A DNA stretch of 64,000 nt from the NCBI GenBank assembly GCA_963786495.1, contig CAWAZL010000002.1, positions 992,001-1,056,000 of the forward strand, read 5' to 3'. Origin of the DNA: JALZKA01 sp963786495. Lineage in GTDB: Bacteria; Actinomycetota; Thermoleophilia; Solirubrobacterales; 70-9. The translations under genes were made by a program, and so were the position numbers. The notes under the pieces were generated by a model that saw only the letters and a program-made list of their open reading frames with translations, made no database searches and was not told the origin of the DNA. This document shows positions 37,859-46,682 of this stretch, one piece after another. The stretch's first letter is position 1, and the number at the start of each line of letters is the position of its first letter.

Positions 37859-37922
37859 AAGCGGACGGATGTGTGACGCCGTGTGGATAATGCGTAATGG
37901 CGCTGAAGCCGATTCAGGAGTT

Positions 37923-38129
37923 ATGACATCTGGAGGTGTCACATCCGAGGGGACCGCGGACGGGCGTTGCTCGCACTGCCAACGCACGGTCCGCGCGGAC
38001 CTCGGAGTTGAGAACTCGGCCGGAGACATCCTCTGCGGCGCCTGCTTCCAGGTCTTGGGAAACCGCGCGCCGAAGCGCACGATTCCTCGCGACCGCATCG
38101 ACGCGCTCGAGCGCGTCACCTCTCGTTAG
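37923..38129 (+). CDS. Small zinc-ribbon-like protein
   Basis: 68 residues from ATG 37923; ATGs at 37869 and 37890 are possible alternatives because no start has a well-spaced ribosome-binding site. Two Cys-x2-Cys pairs (RCSHCQRT and LCGACFQ), 20 residues apart, form a likely zinc site; a basic tail follows (NRAPKRTIPRDR). The function is unknown; such proteins may bind nucleic acid or protein. It precedes the ABC-transporter genes by 27 bases. Confidence 0.5.
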   Translation: MTSGGVTSEGTADGRCSHCQRTVRADLGVENSAGDILCGACFQVLGNRAPKRTIPRDRIDALERVTSR

Positions 38130-38156
38130 CCGCAACCGTCTAGCGTTCGCGCCGCC

Positions 38157-38886
38157 ATGAGCGGCCCGAGCCCCCAAGCGCCCCCGACTCCAGTGCTCGA
38201 GGTGAGCGGCGTCGGCCATTCCTTCGGCGATCGCCCGGCACTTCGCGACGTCTCGTTCACCGCGGCGCCCGGCGAGCTCCTCGCCGTGATCGGCCCGAAC
38301 GGCGCCGGCAAGACGACGCTGCTCTCGATCCTGGCCGGCATCCGCAAGCCGGACTCGGGCTCGATCTCGGTCCCCGGCGAAGTCGGGTGGGTTCCGCAGC
38401 AGGCCGCGCTCTACCGCCGGCTCACAGTCGAGGAGAACCTGCGGCTCTTCGCGCGGCTCGAGGAGTGCGAGGACGTCGAGGACTCCGTCGAGCGCATGCT
38501 CGACCAGACGGATCTGCGCGAGCGGCGGAGCGACCAGATCGGGACCCTCTCGGGCGGCAACCAGCAAAGGGTGAACATCGCGATCGGGCTCCTGTCGGCG
38601 CCCGCGGTGCTCCTCCTCGATGAGCCGTCGACCGGGCTCGACCCCCGCCAGCGCGAGCGCCTGTGGGACTTCGTCCTGGGCCTCGCCGGCCAGGGCACGA
38701 CGGTGATCTTCACCACCCACCACCTGGTCGAAGCCGAGCGCTACGGCAACCGCCTCCTCGTTCTGGCCGACGGCGAGAACGTCTTCGACGGCACGGCGCA
38801 GGCTCTCCACGACGCGGTGCCCGACGCCGGCTGGCCGCGACTTCGAGGCCGCGTTCGTCGCCTTCCTGCGGGAGCGAGGGCACTAG
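38157..38886 (+). CDS. ABC transporter ATP-binding protein (one frameshift)
   Basis: About 242 residues after correction. Walker A IGPNGAGKTTL, Q-loop VGWVPQQAALY, signature TLSGGNQQRVNIAI, Walker B VLLLDEPSTGLD and a switch His (FTTHHLVEAE) are all present, as in CcmA/DrrA-type exporters. Near 38837 the frame changes. Without correction the C-terminus is an arginine-rich tail (WPRLRGRVRRLPAGA). With one base removed it reads DFEAAFVAFLRERGH and stops at 38884-38886, the usual ending of the family. It pairs with the permease at 38935 to export a drug, lipid or polysaccharide of unknown identity. Confidence 0.9.
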
Positions 38887-38934
38887 ATGACCACCGACAC
38901 ACGCCTCTTTCGGGCTAAAGCCCTCAGGAGATAG

Positions 38935-40290
38935 ATGCGCTGGCTCCTCATCAAGGACCTCCAGATCCTCAAGCGCTCGCCACTGGTGACGGCGCTCCTC
39001 ATCGGCTACCCCGTCGTGATCGGGATCCTGATCGGATTCGCGCTCTCGGGCGACGAGGGCAAGCCGCGGGTCGCGTTCTTAAACGAGGTGACCGAGGGCG
39101 AGAGCTTCAGCCTCGGCTCCGAAGGCGGCGAGTTCGGCGCCACGGAAGCGCGCGAGCAGCTCTGCGACCGCGTCGAGTGCGTCGACGTCGACTCGCGCGC
39201 AGAGGCCGAGCAGGCAGTCGAAGACGGCGAGGTGCTTGGCGCGCTCATCCTGCCCGAGGATCTGCTGGACCGTCTGCGCTCGCTGACTTCGCTCAATCCC
39301 GAAGAGCCCACCGTCGAGGTGCTCGTGAACGAGGACGACCCCGTCAAGGCGCAGCTCGTCGACGACCGGGTGTCGGCCCTCATCACCGAGGCGAACCTGA
39401 TCCTCTCCCAGCGCATCTCCGAGCAGGCCGCGGCCTATATCGACCTGCTGATCGAGGGAGGCACCTTCACCGTGCCGTTCCTGGGCGACTCGATTGAGAT
39501 CCTGGGCCTTGCGAACGCCAGCGACATCCTGAGCGCAGTCTCGGAAGAGCTGCCACCCGATGAGCAGGCCGAGCTCGAGGAAGTGATCACCTTCGCGGAG
39601 ACCGCTGAGGACAACCTGGAGTTCGCGCTGCCGCTCCTGGGCGCGGTCTCGAGCCCGATCGCCGTCGACAAGCAGGTCGTCTCTGGAGCCTCGACCTCGC
39701 TCAGCTCGTTCGCGATCGCCATCGCCGCGACCGTGACGCTGATGTTCGTGACCGTCCTTCTGGTCGCCGGCTCGCTGGCGCTGGAGCGTGAGGAGAACGC
39801 GTTCACCCGCATCACGCGCGGCTCGGTCGGCCAGACGGGCCTGCTGGTCGAGAAGCTGATGCTCGGCGTCGTCGCCTCGATCGCGGTGACGCTCGTGATG
39901 CTGGGGGTGCTCACACCGTTCGTATCAATTGCGTGGGAGCGGATCGGGCTGATCGCGCTGGCGATCATCGCCGGGGGCGCCGCCTTCGCCGCGTTCGGAG
40001 CGGCGATCGGCTCCGCGGCGCGCGAGGTCAGGGCCAGCTCGCTGCTTGCGTTCATGATCTCGCTGCCGGTCGCGTTCTTATCGCTCGTACCGTCGGGCAC
40101 CGTCAGCGGGGGCGTCTATCAAGCGCTCGAGATCTTCCGGGCCCTCTTCCCGTTCGACCCGTCGCTGGACGCGATGACCTCGGCGCTCGACTCGTCAGCG
40201 GGAGGCATCGGCGTCCCGCTGCTCCACCTGGCCGCGATCGCCCTGGCGTACACCGTTCTTGCACGCCTGGCACTCCGGCGCTTCGCATAG
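38935..40290 (+). CDS. ABC-2 type transporter permease
   Basis: 451 residues; an AGGAG ribosome-binding site lies seven bases before the ATG. An N-terminal transmembrane helix (SPLVTALLIGYPVVIGILIGF) is followed by a long extracytoplasmic region (residues 40-255). Five more hydrophobic segments follow at about 257-285, 307-330, 336-362, 365-385 and 425-445, the topology of the ABC-2 membrane family. The large external loop contains a helical, acidic segment (SAVSEELPPDEQAELEEVI). It is the membrane partner of the preceding ATPase; the substrate is unknown. Confidence 0.85.
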   Translation: MRWLLIKDLQILKRSPLVTALLIGYPVVIGILIGFALSGDEGKPRVAFLNEVTEGESFSLGSEGGEFGATEAREQLCDRVECVDVDSRAEAEQAVEDGEVLGALILPEDLLDRLRSLTSLNPEEPTVEVLVNEDDPVKAQLVDDRVSALITEANLILSQRISEQAAAYIDLLIEGGTFTVPFLGDSIEILGLANASDILSAVSEELPPDEQAELEEVITFAETAEDNLEFALPLLGAVSSPIAVDKQVVSGASTSLSSFAIAIAATVTLMFVTVLLVAGSLALEREENAFTRITRGSVGQTGLLVEKLMLGVVASIAVTLVMLGVLTPFVSIAWERIGLIALAIIAGGAAFAAFGAAIGSAAREVRASSLLAFMISLPVAFLSLVPSGTVSGGVYQALEIFRALFPFDPSLDAMTSALDSSAGGIGVPLLHLAAIALAYTVLARLALRRFA

Positions 40291-40326
40291 CGGGTGCGCA
40301 CACGCGGAAGCGGGTAGGCGTCCCCT

Positions 40327-41313
40327 ATGAGAGAAGAACGCGGGGAGAAGGAGGACCTGCCGCCGCTCGAGCTCCGGACGCTCCGTGAACTGGAGCTTGC
40401 TGAGTCGTCGGGCGAAGGACGTGCACCTCGCATGGCCGGCGCATCGGGGGTCGTGCGCCGCGGCGACTTCGCGTACGTGATTGCCGACGACGAGCTTGTG
40501 ATCGGCGTCTTCGAGATCTCGACTGACGAGCCAGGCACGGCACGCACCGTCTTCGAAGGAACGCTTCCCGACGACGAGTCGGAGCGCAAGGGGGCGAAGC
40601 CCGACCTGGAAGCGCTCACGGCCCTGCCGCCGTTCGGGGACACGCCGTACGGCGGGCTTCTCGGGCTCGGTTCAGGCTCGGACTCGGACGGCAACCGCGA
40701 CCGAGGGTTCTTCTGGGCGTTCGCTCCGGATGGCTCACTCGATGGAGAGCCCACGGTGATCGACCTATCGCCTCTCTACGGGATGTTGCGCGAGAAGCTG
40801 GGAGGCCTCAATGTCGAAGGAGCGGCCGTGCTCGGCGACGAGATCTGGCTCTTTCACCGTGGCAACGAGGGCGATGCAGGAAACGTCGTGGCCGAGATCG
40901 CCCTGTCCGATCTTGCCGGCTCACTCACAGGCGACCACGACATCGACGTCGAGGAGCTCAAGGAGCTTCGCGAGTACGACCTGGGCGAGATGGACGGGGT
41001 GGACGCTTTGCTTCTCGGACGCGACGGCGCTGTCGTGACGATCTCGTCTGCTTCACCGCCTCGGCCGAAGGGGACGAGGACGGCGACATCCGCGGGTCGG
41101 TCGTAGGCACGATCTCCGGCTCGCGGCGAGGTCACGCGTCTGCGCACGATCGACCGCAAGTGGAAGGTCGAGGGCGTCCACGCTGCGGTCGACACCGGCG
41201 TGGTCGACTTCGTCTTCGTCTGCGACCAGGACGACGAGACGGTCGCCTCGCCGCTCCTGACGGCAACCATGCCGCTGGAGCCGGGAATCGAGGAAGGCGC
41301 CGATCCCTCCTAG
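40327..41313 (+). CDS. Unknown beta-rich protein (two compensating frameshifts)
   Basis: 328 residues after correction. The start ATG is six bases after TAGGCG. The visible part is a soluble, strand-rich protein with recurring PDG/DDE turns (VVRRGDFAYVIADDELVIGV, RGFFWAFAPDGSLDGEP, GAAVLGDEIWLFHRGNEG), suggesting a beta-propeller similar to DUF6929/DUF6910-type proteins; that match is by memory only. After about 41045 and 41125 the frame changes. The end then reads GEVTRLRTIDRKWKVEGVHA ... EEGADPS and stops at 41311-41313. The stop TAG is also the first half of a TAGAAT element before hemB. Confidence 0.55.
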
Positions 41314-41323
41314 AATCCGGGGC

Positions 41324-42295
41324 GTGAGCTTCCCTGCGACGCGCATGCGGCGCCTGCGCGCAACAACCGCTCTTCGCGACCTCGTGCGCGAGACCGAGCT
41401 TTCGGTTCGCCATCTCGTGCAGCCGCTTTTCGTCGTCGCCGACGCAGCGACGCGCGAGCCGGTCGAGTCCATGCCGGGCATCTCGCGCCTCTCGATCAAC
41501 GAACTGGTCGAGGAAGCCGGCGACCTTCATGCCTCGGGCGTCCCCGCGATCCTCCTGTTCGGCATCCCTTCGGCCAAGGACGAGGTCGGCTCGGGCGCTT
41601 ACGATGCCGAGGGCGTCGTCCAGCTCGCGGTTCGCGCCGTGAAGGAGGCGCATCCCGGCCTGACGGTCATGACCGACGTATGTCTCTGCGAGTACACCTC
41701 GCACGGCCACTGCGGCTTCGTCCGCGACGGCGACGTTGACAACGACATCTCGCTCGAGCTCCTGGCGAAGACGGCGATCTCACACGCCGAGGCGGGCGCC
41801 GACGTCGTCTGCCCCTCGGACATGATGGACGGGCGCGTTGGGATGATCCGCCACCAGCTCGACGAGGAGGGCTTTTCGAACACGCCGATCATCGCCTACT
41901 CGGCGAAGTACGCCTCCGCCTATTACGGGCCCTTCCGCGAGGCGGTCGACTCGACCCCCGAGTTCGGCGACCGTCGCGGCTATCAGATGGACCCGGCCAA
42001 CGCCGCCGAGGCGGTGCGCGAGGCAAAGCTCGACCTCGACGAAGGCGCCGACATCGTGATGGTGAAGCCGGCGACTCCTTACCTCGACGTGATCCGCCGG
42101 ATCAAGGACGAGACGGGCGCTCCGGTCGCCGCGTACCAGGTGTCCGGTGAGTACTCGGCGCTGAAGGCCGCCGCGCAGAACGGCTGGCTCGACGAGCGCG
42201 CCGCGGCGCTCGAGACGCTCACCTCGATCAAGCGTGCCGGGGCTGACCTGATCTTCACCTACTACGCGAAGGAGGCTGCGGAATGGCTCCGGTAA
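41324..42295 (+). CDS. hemB: Porphobilinogen synthase (delta-aminolevulinic acid dehydratase)
   Basis: 323 residues from GTG 41324. It condenses two 5-aminolevulinate molecules to porphobilinogen in tetrapyrrole synthesis. Visible: VCLCEYTSHGHCGF (cysteine-rich metal lid region), DVVCPSDMMDGRVG, the first active-site Lys in AYSAKYASAYYGPFR and the second in DIVMVKPATPYLD. Length and motifs are normal. TAGAAT lies seven bases upstream of the start. The 3' end overlaps the start of the siroheme-decarboxylase-like gene by 13 bases, so they are co-translated. Confidence 0.95.
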   Translation: MSFPATRMRRLRATTALRDLVRETELSVRHLVQPLFVVADAATREPVESMPGISRLSINELVEEAGDLHASGVPAILLFGIPSAKDEVGSGAYDAEGVVQLAVRAVKEAHPGLTVMTDVCLCEYTSHGHCGFVRDGDVDNDISLELLAKTAISHAEAGADVVCPSDMMDGRVGMIRHQLDEEGFSNTPIIAYSAKYASAYYGPFREAVDSTPEFGDRRGYQMDPANAAEAVREAKLDLDEGADIVMVKPATPYLDVIRRIKDETGAPVAAYQVSGEYSALKAAAQNGWLDERAAALETLTSIKRAGADLIFTYYAKEAAEWLR

Positions 42296-43374
42296 AGGCG
42301 CCGCAATCGAAGGCGCGCTCGCGCAAGGGCGGGTCGGCGATCCCGCTCGACGATACGGACAAGCGCCTGATGAACCTCCTGCAGTCGAACTTCGCGCTTG
42401 TGCCCGAGCCGTTCGCTCCGATCGCCGAGGAGGCGGGAATCACGGTGGAGGAGACGCTCGAGCGCACGCAGCGACTGCTCGACGGGCGCATCATCCGCGA
42501 GATCACGCCGATCTTCGACACGCGCGCGCTCGGCTTCGACTCGATGCTTGTGGCGGCGAAGGTGGACGCGGAGAACCCGCATCGCGCCGCAAAGATCATC
42601 AACTCGCATCCGGGCGTCTCCCACAACTACCTGCGGACCCACGAGTTCAACCTGTGGTTCACGATCGCGACGCCGCCGGACTCGAAGCTGGGCCTCCAGG
42701 GCTCGCTCGACGTCCTCCAAGAGATGACCGGCGCCGAGTCGATTCGCCAGCTGCCGACGCTGAAGCTCTTCAAGATCAACATGAACCTGGAGATGGAGAA
42801 GGGCACCGACGCCCTGTCCGCCGTGGCCGACGCCGCGACTCCGCGCGAGCTCGAGCGCCAGCCCTACGACGACTTCGACATCGCGGTGATTCGCGCGCTC
42901 CAGGGGCCGATGGAGGCGACCGAGCGCCCGTACGAGACGGCCGCCGCCGAGGTGGGCCGCTCGGTCGACGACTTCCTCGCGCACCTCGAGGGCATGGTCG
43001 AGCGCAAGCTGCTCCGCCGCGTCGCGGCGATCCTGTTCCATCGCCGCGCCGGCTTCTCGGCGAACGGGATGGGCGTCTGGAAGGTGCCGGACTGCGACAT
43101 CCTGGAAGTGGGGACGCGGATGTCGTCGGTGCGCGGCATCTCGCACTGCTACGAGCGGCCGACGTATGAGGACTGGCCGTACTCGGTCTTCACGATGGCC
43201 CACGGGCGCTCCAAGGAAGAGTGCGACGCGATCCTCCAGTCGATCGCCGACGAGCACGGGCTCCACGGCGAAGACCGGGCGATCCTCTACTCCTCGACCG
43301 AGTTCAAGAAGATCCGCCTGCGCTACTTCACGGACGAGTACTCGGACTGGGAACGCGAGCACGCGGGCGTATGA
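42283..43374 (+). CDS. Fused two-domain siroheme decarboxylase-like protein (AhbA/AhbB, Lrp/AsnC type)
   Basis: 363 residues. Two tandem Lrp/AsnC-like units, at about 22-175 and 185-350, each a winged helix (DKRLMNLLQSNFALVPEPF; FDIAVIRALQGPMEATERP) plus an alpha-beta domain. The unit-ending motifs GVSHNYLRTHEFNLWFTI and GISHCYERPTYEDWPYSVFT are those of NirD/L/G/H and AhbA/AhbB proteins, which decarboxylate siroheme to 12,18-didecarboxysiroheme. The fusion puts both subunits in one chain. It overlaps hemB and precedes hemL, which places it in tetrapyrrole metabolism rather than amino-acid regulation. Haem d1 synthesis or transcription control are the alternatives; neither nirE/J nor ahbC is in the window. 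Confidence 0.8.
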   Translation: MAPVKAPQSKARSRKGGSAIPLDDTDKRLMNLLQSNFALVPEPFAPIAEEAGITVEETLERTQRLLDGRIIREITPIFDTRALGFDSMLVAAKVDAENPHRAAKIINSHPGVSHNYLRTHEFNLWFTIATPPDSKLGLQGSLDVLQEMTGAESIRQLPTLKLFKINMNLEMEKGTDALSAVADAATPRELERQPYDDFDIAVIRALQGPMEATERPYETAAAEVGRSVDDFLAHLEGMVERKLLRRVAAILFHRRAGFSANGMGVWKVPDCDILEVGTRMSSVRGISHCYERPTYEDWPYSVFTMAHGRSKEECDAILQSIADEHGLHGEDRAILYSSTEFKKIRLRYFTDEYSDWEREHAGV

Positions 43375-43376
43375 GC

Positions 43377-43427
43377 GGTGCCAGGCACCACGCAGGGTGC
43401 CAGGCACCACGCTTGGGGTCTGTCCCC
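43377..43427. repeat. Composite palindrome cluster: two GGTGCCAGGCACC and one GGGGTCTGTCCCC
   Basis: Copies at 43377-43389, 43396-43408 and 43415-43427, spaced at exactly 19 bases. This locus puts both repeat families side by side. It fills the gap between the siroheme-decarboxylase-like gene and hemL, starting three bases after the former's stop. Confidence 0.85.
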
Positions 43428-43441
43428 ATCCGCGCGGAACT

Positions 43442-44733
43442 GTGAAGTCTCGGACCGATACCCGTACTTCTGAGGTCATATATGCGCGCGCTGCTGGGTT
43501 GATGCCCGGTGGGGTGAACTCGCCCGTGCGGGCGATGCGCTCCATCGGGCGCGACCATCCGATCTTTGTCGAGCGCGGCGAGGGCTTCGAGCTGATCGAT
43601 GTCGACGGGCACCGCTACGTCGACTGGGTGTGCTCGTGGGGACCGCTGATCCTGGGCCACGCGCATCCCGACGTAGTCGATGCGGTTCAGAGCGCTGCCG
43701 AGCGCGGCACCTCGTACGGCGCGCCGACCGAGGGCGAGGTCGAGCTCGCAGCCGAGGTATGTGACCGGTTCGCCTCGGTTGAGATGGTGCGCATGACTTC
43801 GTCCGGGACCGAGGCGTCGATGAGCGCGCTCCGCCTGGCGCGCGCTGCCACCGGGCGCGACCCGGTGCTGAAGTTCGCGGGCGCCTATCACGGGCATGTC
43901 GATGGGTTGCTTGCCGAGGCCGGCTCGGGCCTGGCGACCGCGGGGATCCCGGCGAGCCCCGGGCGTGACGGAGGCGCAGGCTGCCGACACGATCGTGGTG
44001 CCGTGGAACGACCTCGAGGCTCTCGAGGCAGCGCTTGCCGAGCGCGAGTTCGCGGCGATCATCGCCGAGCCGCTGCCCGCCAACATGGGGCTTGTCCCTG
44101 CCGAGGCGGGGTTCATCCAGGGGATGCGCGAGCTGGCGACGCAGAACGGCGCGCTGCTGGTGCTCGACGAGGTGATCTCGGGATTTCGCGTCGCGCGCGG
44201 CGGTGCACAGGAGCTGCTCGGAGTGAAGGCCGACATCACGGTGATGGGCAAGGTGATCGGCGGCGGGTTGCCCGCCGCGGCCTACGGCGCGTCGCGCAAG
44301 CTGATGCAGCGGATCGCGCCGGCGGGCGACGTCTACCAGGCGGGAACGCTCAGTGGCAATCCGCTGGCGGTGGCGGCGGGGCTCGCAACGCTCGAGAACC
44401 TCGACGCCGATGCGTACCGGCGGCTAGCGTGCGCTGACGGACCAGCTTGCGAGCGGCCTCCGCGGCGCCGCGGAGGGCCTGCCCATCTCGGTGGTCTCGG
44501 TCAACGGGCTCGTGACGCCGTTCTTCGCCGAGGAGGCTCCCCGCGACTTCGCGGGCGCTTCGGCCTGCGACCTCGAGGCTTACGGCCGTTTCGCCCGCGC
44601 GCTGCTCGACCGCGGCATCTACCCGCCCGCGTCGCAGTTCGAGGCGTGGTTCGTCTCGCTCGCGCACGACGCGGCTGCGATCGAGCGCACCGTAGACGCC
44701 GCGGCCGAGGCGTTCGCCGAGGCGCTGGGCTAG
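43442..44733 (+). CDS. hemL: Glutamate-1-semialdehyde 2,1-aminomutase (two frameshifts)
   Basis: About 429 residues after removing two extra bases (near 43965 in GGG, and near 44432). The GTG at 43442 starts VKSRTDTRTSEVIYARAAGL. Motifs: MPGGVNSPVRA, VDWVCSWGPLILGHAHP, VRMTSSGTEASMSALRLAR, YHGHVDGLL, VLDEVISGFRVARGGAQ and the pyridoxal-phosphate lysine in VMGKVIGGGLPAAAYG. The C-terminus reads GIYPPASQFEAWFVSLAH. It makes 5-aminolevulinate from glutamate-1-semialdehyde, the substrate of HemB two genes upstream. The short leader holds the palindrome cluster. Confidence 0.9.
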
Positions 44734-44750
44734 CCCTTCTTCGGCCAGCC

Positions 44751-44756
44751 TAATCT
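44751..44756 (+). promoter_or_regulatory. Candidate leaderless -10 element TAATCT
   Basis: TAATCT six bases before the ATG at 44763; no good -35. Confidence 0.45.
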
Positions 44757-44762
44757 TCGCTA

Positions 44763-45014
44763 ATGGACCAGGCCATCCAAGTCGCCGGAGCGCTGATGAT
44801 CCTGGCCGGCTTCGCCGGGCAACTACGAGGATGGATCAGCGCCACCTCCTACACCTACCTGTGGCTCAACCTGGTCGGCTCGGTGATCCTCTGCGTCCTT
44901 GCCGTGATCGAAGAGCAATGGGGCTTCGTCCTCCTCGAGGGCGTGTGGGCGATCGTCTCGGCCTGGAGCCTCATCCAGTTGGCGCGAGGAATCCCGCCGC
45001 CCGTGGCGCACTAG
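44763..45014 (+). CDS. CBU_0592-like small membrane protein
   Basis: 83 residues with three hydrophobic segments (about 4-22, 29-48 and 51-74). The pattern AGFAGQLRGWISATSYTYLWLN followed by LVGSVILCVLAVIEEQWGFV fits the CBU_0592-like family of small membrane proteins of unknown function; the match is from memory of the pattern. Its stop overlaps the stop of the convergent gene in CTAG (45011-45014). Confidence 0.65.
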   Translation: MDQAIQVAGALMILAGFAGQLRGWISATSYTYLWLNLVGSVILCVLAVIEEQWGFVLLEGVWAIVSAWSLIQLARGIPPPVAH

Positions 45015-45904
45015 CGAGCGAGTAGGGCGAGCACCGTCTCGGTCGTCGCGGCAGGTTCTCGCGTCACTTGGCCATAAGTGAGAGCGAGCGTCTTGACGCC
45101 CTTTCGCTCCAAGCGTGCGAGCTTCTCGTGGTCCCGCTCGAAAGCTTCCGGATCTGAGTGCCACGTGTAGCTCTGCAGCTCGATGACGAGGTTGGCTTCG
45201 GGCCAGTACGCGTCGATGTCCTCGCCATGGACCAGCACGTTGCGCTGGTAGGACGGCAGGCCCGCGTCGGTGATCAGCTCCAGGAAGGCGATCTCGAGCT
45301 CCGAGCGGGTCTCGGTGGCCGGGCGCGGGTCGTAGTCGAGGAGTTGCCTCATCGTTGCGGCACCCGGCGATCCGCGCATGCGCTCCACTGCCTCGCTGAG
45401 TTTGCGGTGGTCGATGAGGTGGCGGCGCTCGGCTTCTTCGAATGCGCGTTTCAGGGCGGCGTACTTCAGGACCGTTGTTAGATCACAGAGAGTCCGCTCT
45501 ATGGACGTGACGGGAATTGAGTCGACCATGGAGATGTCGTCTGGGTGGATGTTGCGGCAGCGGTGGATCCGGACGCCCCTGAGCTTCGGATTCCGATTGG
45601 CCGGAACCAGGACGTCGATTCGAGAGCCTCGTGTCTTCGCGATGTCGTGGAGAGCGGCAGCGAAGGTGCGTGTCAGGAGGGCGCCCTCGCCTGCGCCCAA
45701 GACGGCGGCAAGCCACCGTCCCTTTCGGGTTGGAGGCCCCGGCCCGACTAGATAGACCTTGTGGTGAAGGCGAGTGATCTCACCGTCGGCGACCTGACGA
45801 GTCACCCACGAGGCCGAGAAGCCGAGGCGGCGCAACCGCTTCGTGGTCACGATGCGGTGCTGGCGAGACGCGATTCGGTTGAGCTCGGCATCACGGTCAG
45901 CCAC
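45011..45904 (-). CDS. AbiEi-antitoxin-like N-domain fused to DUF559 nuclease-like domain
   Basis: 297 residues from GTG 45904 (VADRDAELNRIASRQHRIVT); ATG-like starts up to 45961 are possible. Residues 5-55 resemble the AbiEi-type winged helix (ASRQHRIVTTKRLRRLGFS, VTRQVADGEITRLHHKVYLV). The C-terminal 100 residues match DUF559/Vsr-like endonuclease folds: SELEIAFLELITDAGL, then VHGEDIDAYWPEANLVIEL and a Lys/Arg helix YTWHSDPEAFERDHEKLARL. No toxin partner is adjacent. Such genes are abundant in actinobacteria and probably act on DNA; defence or repair is inferred. Confidence 0.75.
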   Translation of the reverse strand: MADRDAELNRIASRQHRIVTTKRLRRLGFSASWVTRQVADGEITRLHHKVYLVGPGPPTRKGRWLAAVLGAGEGALLTRTFAAALHDIAKTRGSRIDVLVPANRNPKLRGVRIHRCRNIHPDDISMVDSIPVTSIERTLCDLTTVLKYAALKRAFEEAERRHLIDHRKLSEAVERMRGSPGAATMRQLLDYDPRPATETRSELEIAFLELITDAGLPSYQRNVLVHGEDIDAYWPEANLVIELQSYTWHSDPEAFERDHEKLARLERKGVKTLALTYGQVTREPAATTETVLALLAR

Positions 45905-46076
45905 GGCGATTCGGGCTCCTGTGTGCGGAAACTTTCGCTGAGCGGTAGCGGATGCACACACGCGAAAAGCTCCCAGGAATTTTCCCTTTAATGCGCACCC
46001 AGACGAGCCGAATCACGCGCGAAATCGCGAAAGAACGCGAACGCCGCGCGCCGCACTCGCGATAATCACACCGCCG

Positions 46077-46682
46077 ATGCCCACCTCCGCCCTTCACACC
46101 CTCGCCGAGCATCTCCGCTCCGAGGACACCGTCGTTTCGCCGCACGTCACCGACCCTCAGGCTCCGGCCGCGCTCGGCGCTCTCGTCGCATCAGGACCGG
46201 CCGCCGCCGATGAGCCCGCCGCCTACGCGCTCGTGATCGAGTCGGTGCGCGAGGGTTACCTCCTCCACTACGGCGAGCCGCGCGTGATCGTCGGCGCGGA
46301 CGCCGACCTGCGCCTGCTCGCAGGGGACTACCTCTACGCCATCGGCCTGGAGCAACTCGCCGGCTTGGGCAACTTGCCGGCCGTCCGCGAGCTCTCGGAC
46401 CTGATCTCGATCGGCGCGCAACTCCACGCCGACGGGCCCGAGACGCGTCCCGCCCCCGAAGGCGAAGCGTTGTGGCTCGCGTCCACGATGGCGATTGCGA
46501 CGGGCGAGCCAGACGGTCTCGAGGAGGCGAAGTTCGCGCTGAGAGCGGGTAATCCGGGCGCCGAGGAGGCCGCGCGGACCGCAGCGGCTTCGATGGCGAC
46601 GGCGGCCGGCCTGGCAGATGCGCTTGCGGACGCCTCGCAAGCAATAGAATCACTGGCGTCCGACCGACCTGATTTTGGCTGA
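46077..46682 (+). CDS. Unknown helical protein preceding the bc-complex genes
   Basis: 201 residues, alanine- and leucine-rich and predicted all-helical, with no membrane segment. The centre reads LRLLAGDYLYAIGLEQLAGL, then VRELSDLISIGAQLHADG. The last helix is EEAARTAAASMATAAGLADA. I do not recognise the family. Its stop overlaps the Rieske start by eight bases, so translation is coupled and a role in assembling or regulating the bc complex is a reasonable inference. GATAAT lies ten bases upstream of the ATG. Confidence 0.6.
   Translation: MPTSALHTLAEHLRSEDTVVSPHVTDPQAPAALGALVASGPAAADEPAAYALVIESVREGYLLHYGEPRVIVGADADLRLLAGDYLYAIGLEQLAGLGNLPAVRELSDLISIGAQLHADGPETRPAPEGEALWLASTMAIATGEPDGLEEAKFALRAGNPGAEEAARTAAASMATAAGLADALADASQAIESLASDRPDFG

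Noticed and set aside
37799..38119. Upstream extension of the YmdB-type gene to 38119
   Set aside because: The extension runs through a palindromic repeat and the antisense of a zinc-ribbon gene; it shows no protein character before MAKKK at 37798.
42283..43374. Lrp/AsnC-type amino-acid regulator
   Set aside because: The tandem arrangement and the SHNYLR/SHCYERP motifs match siroheme decarboxylases, and the gene sits between hemB and hemL.
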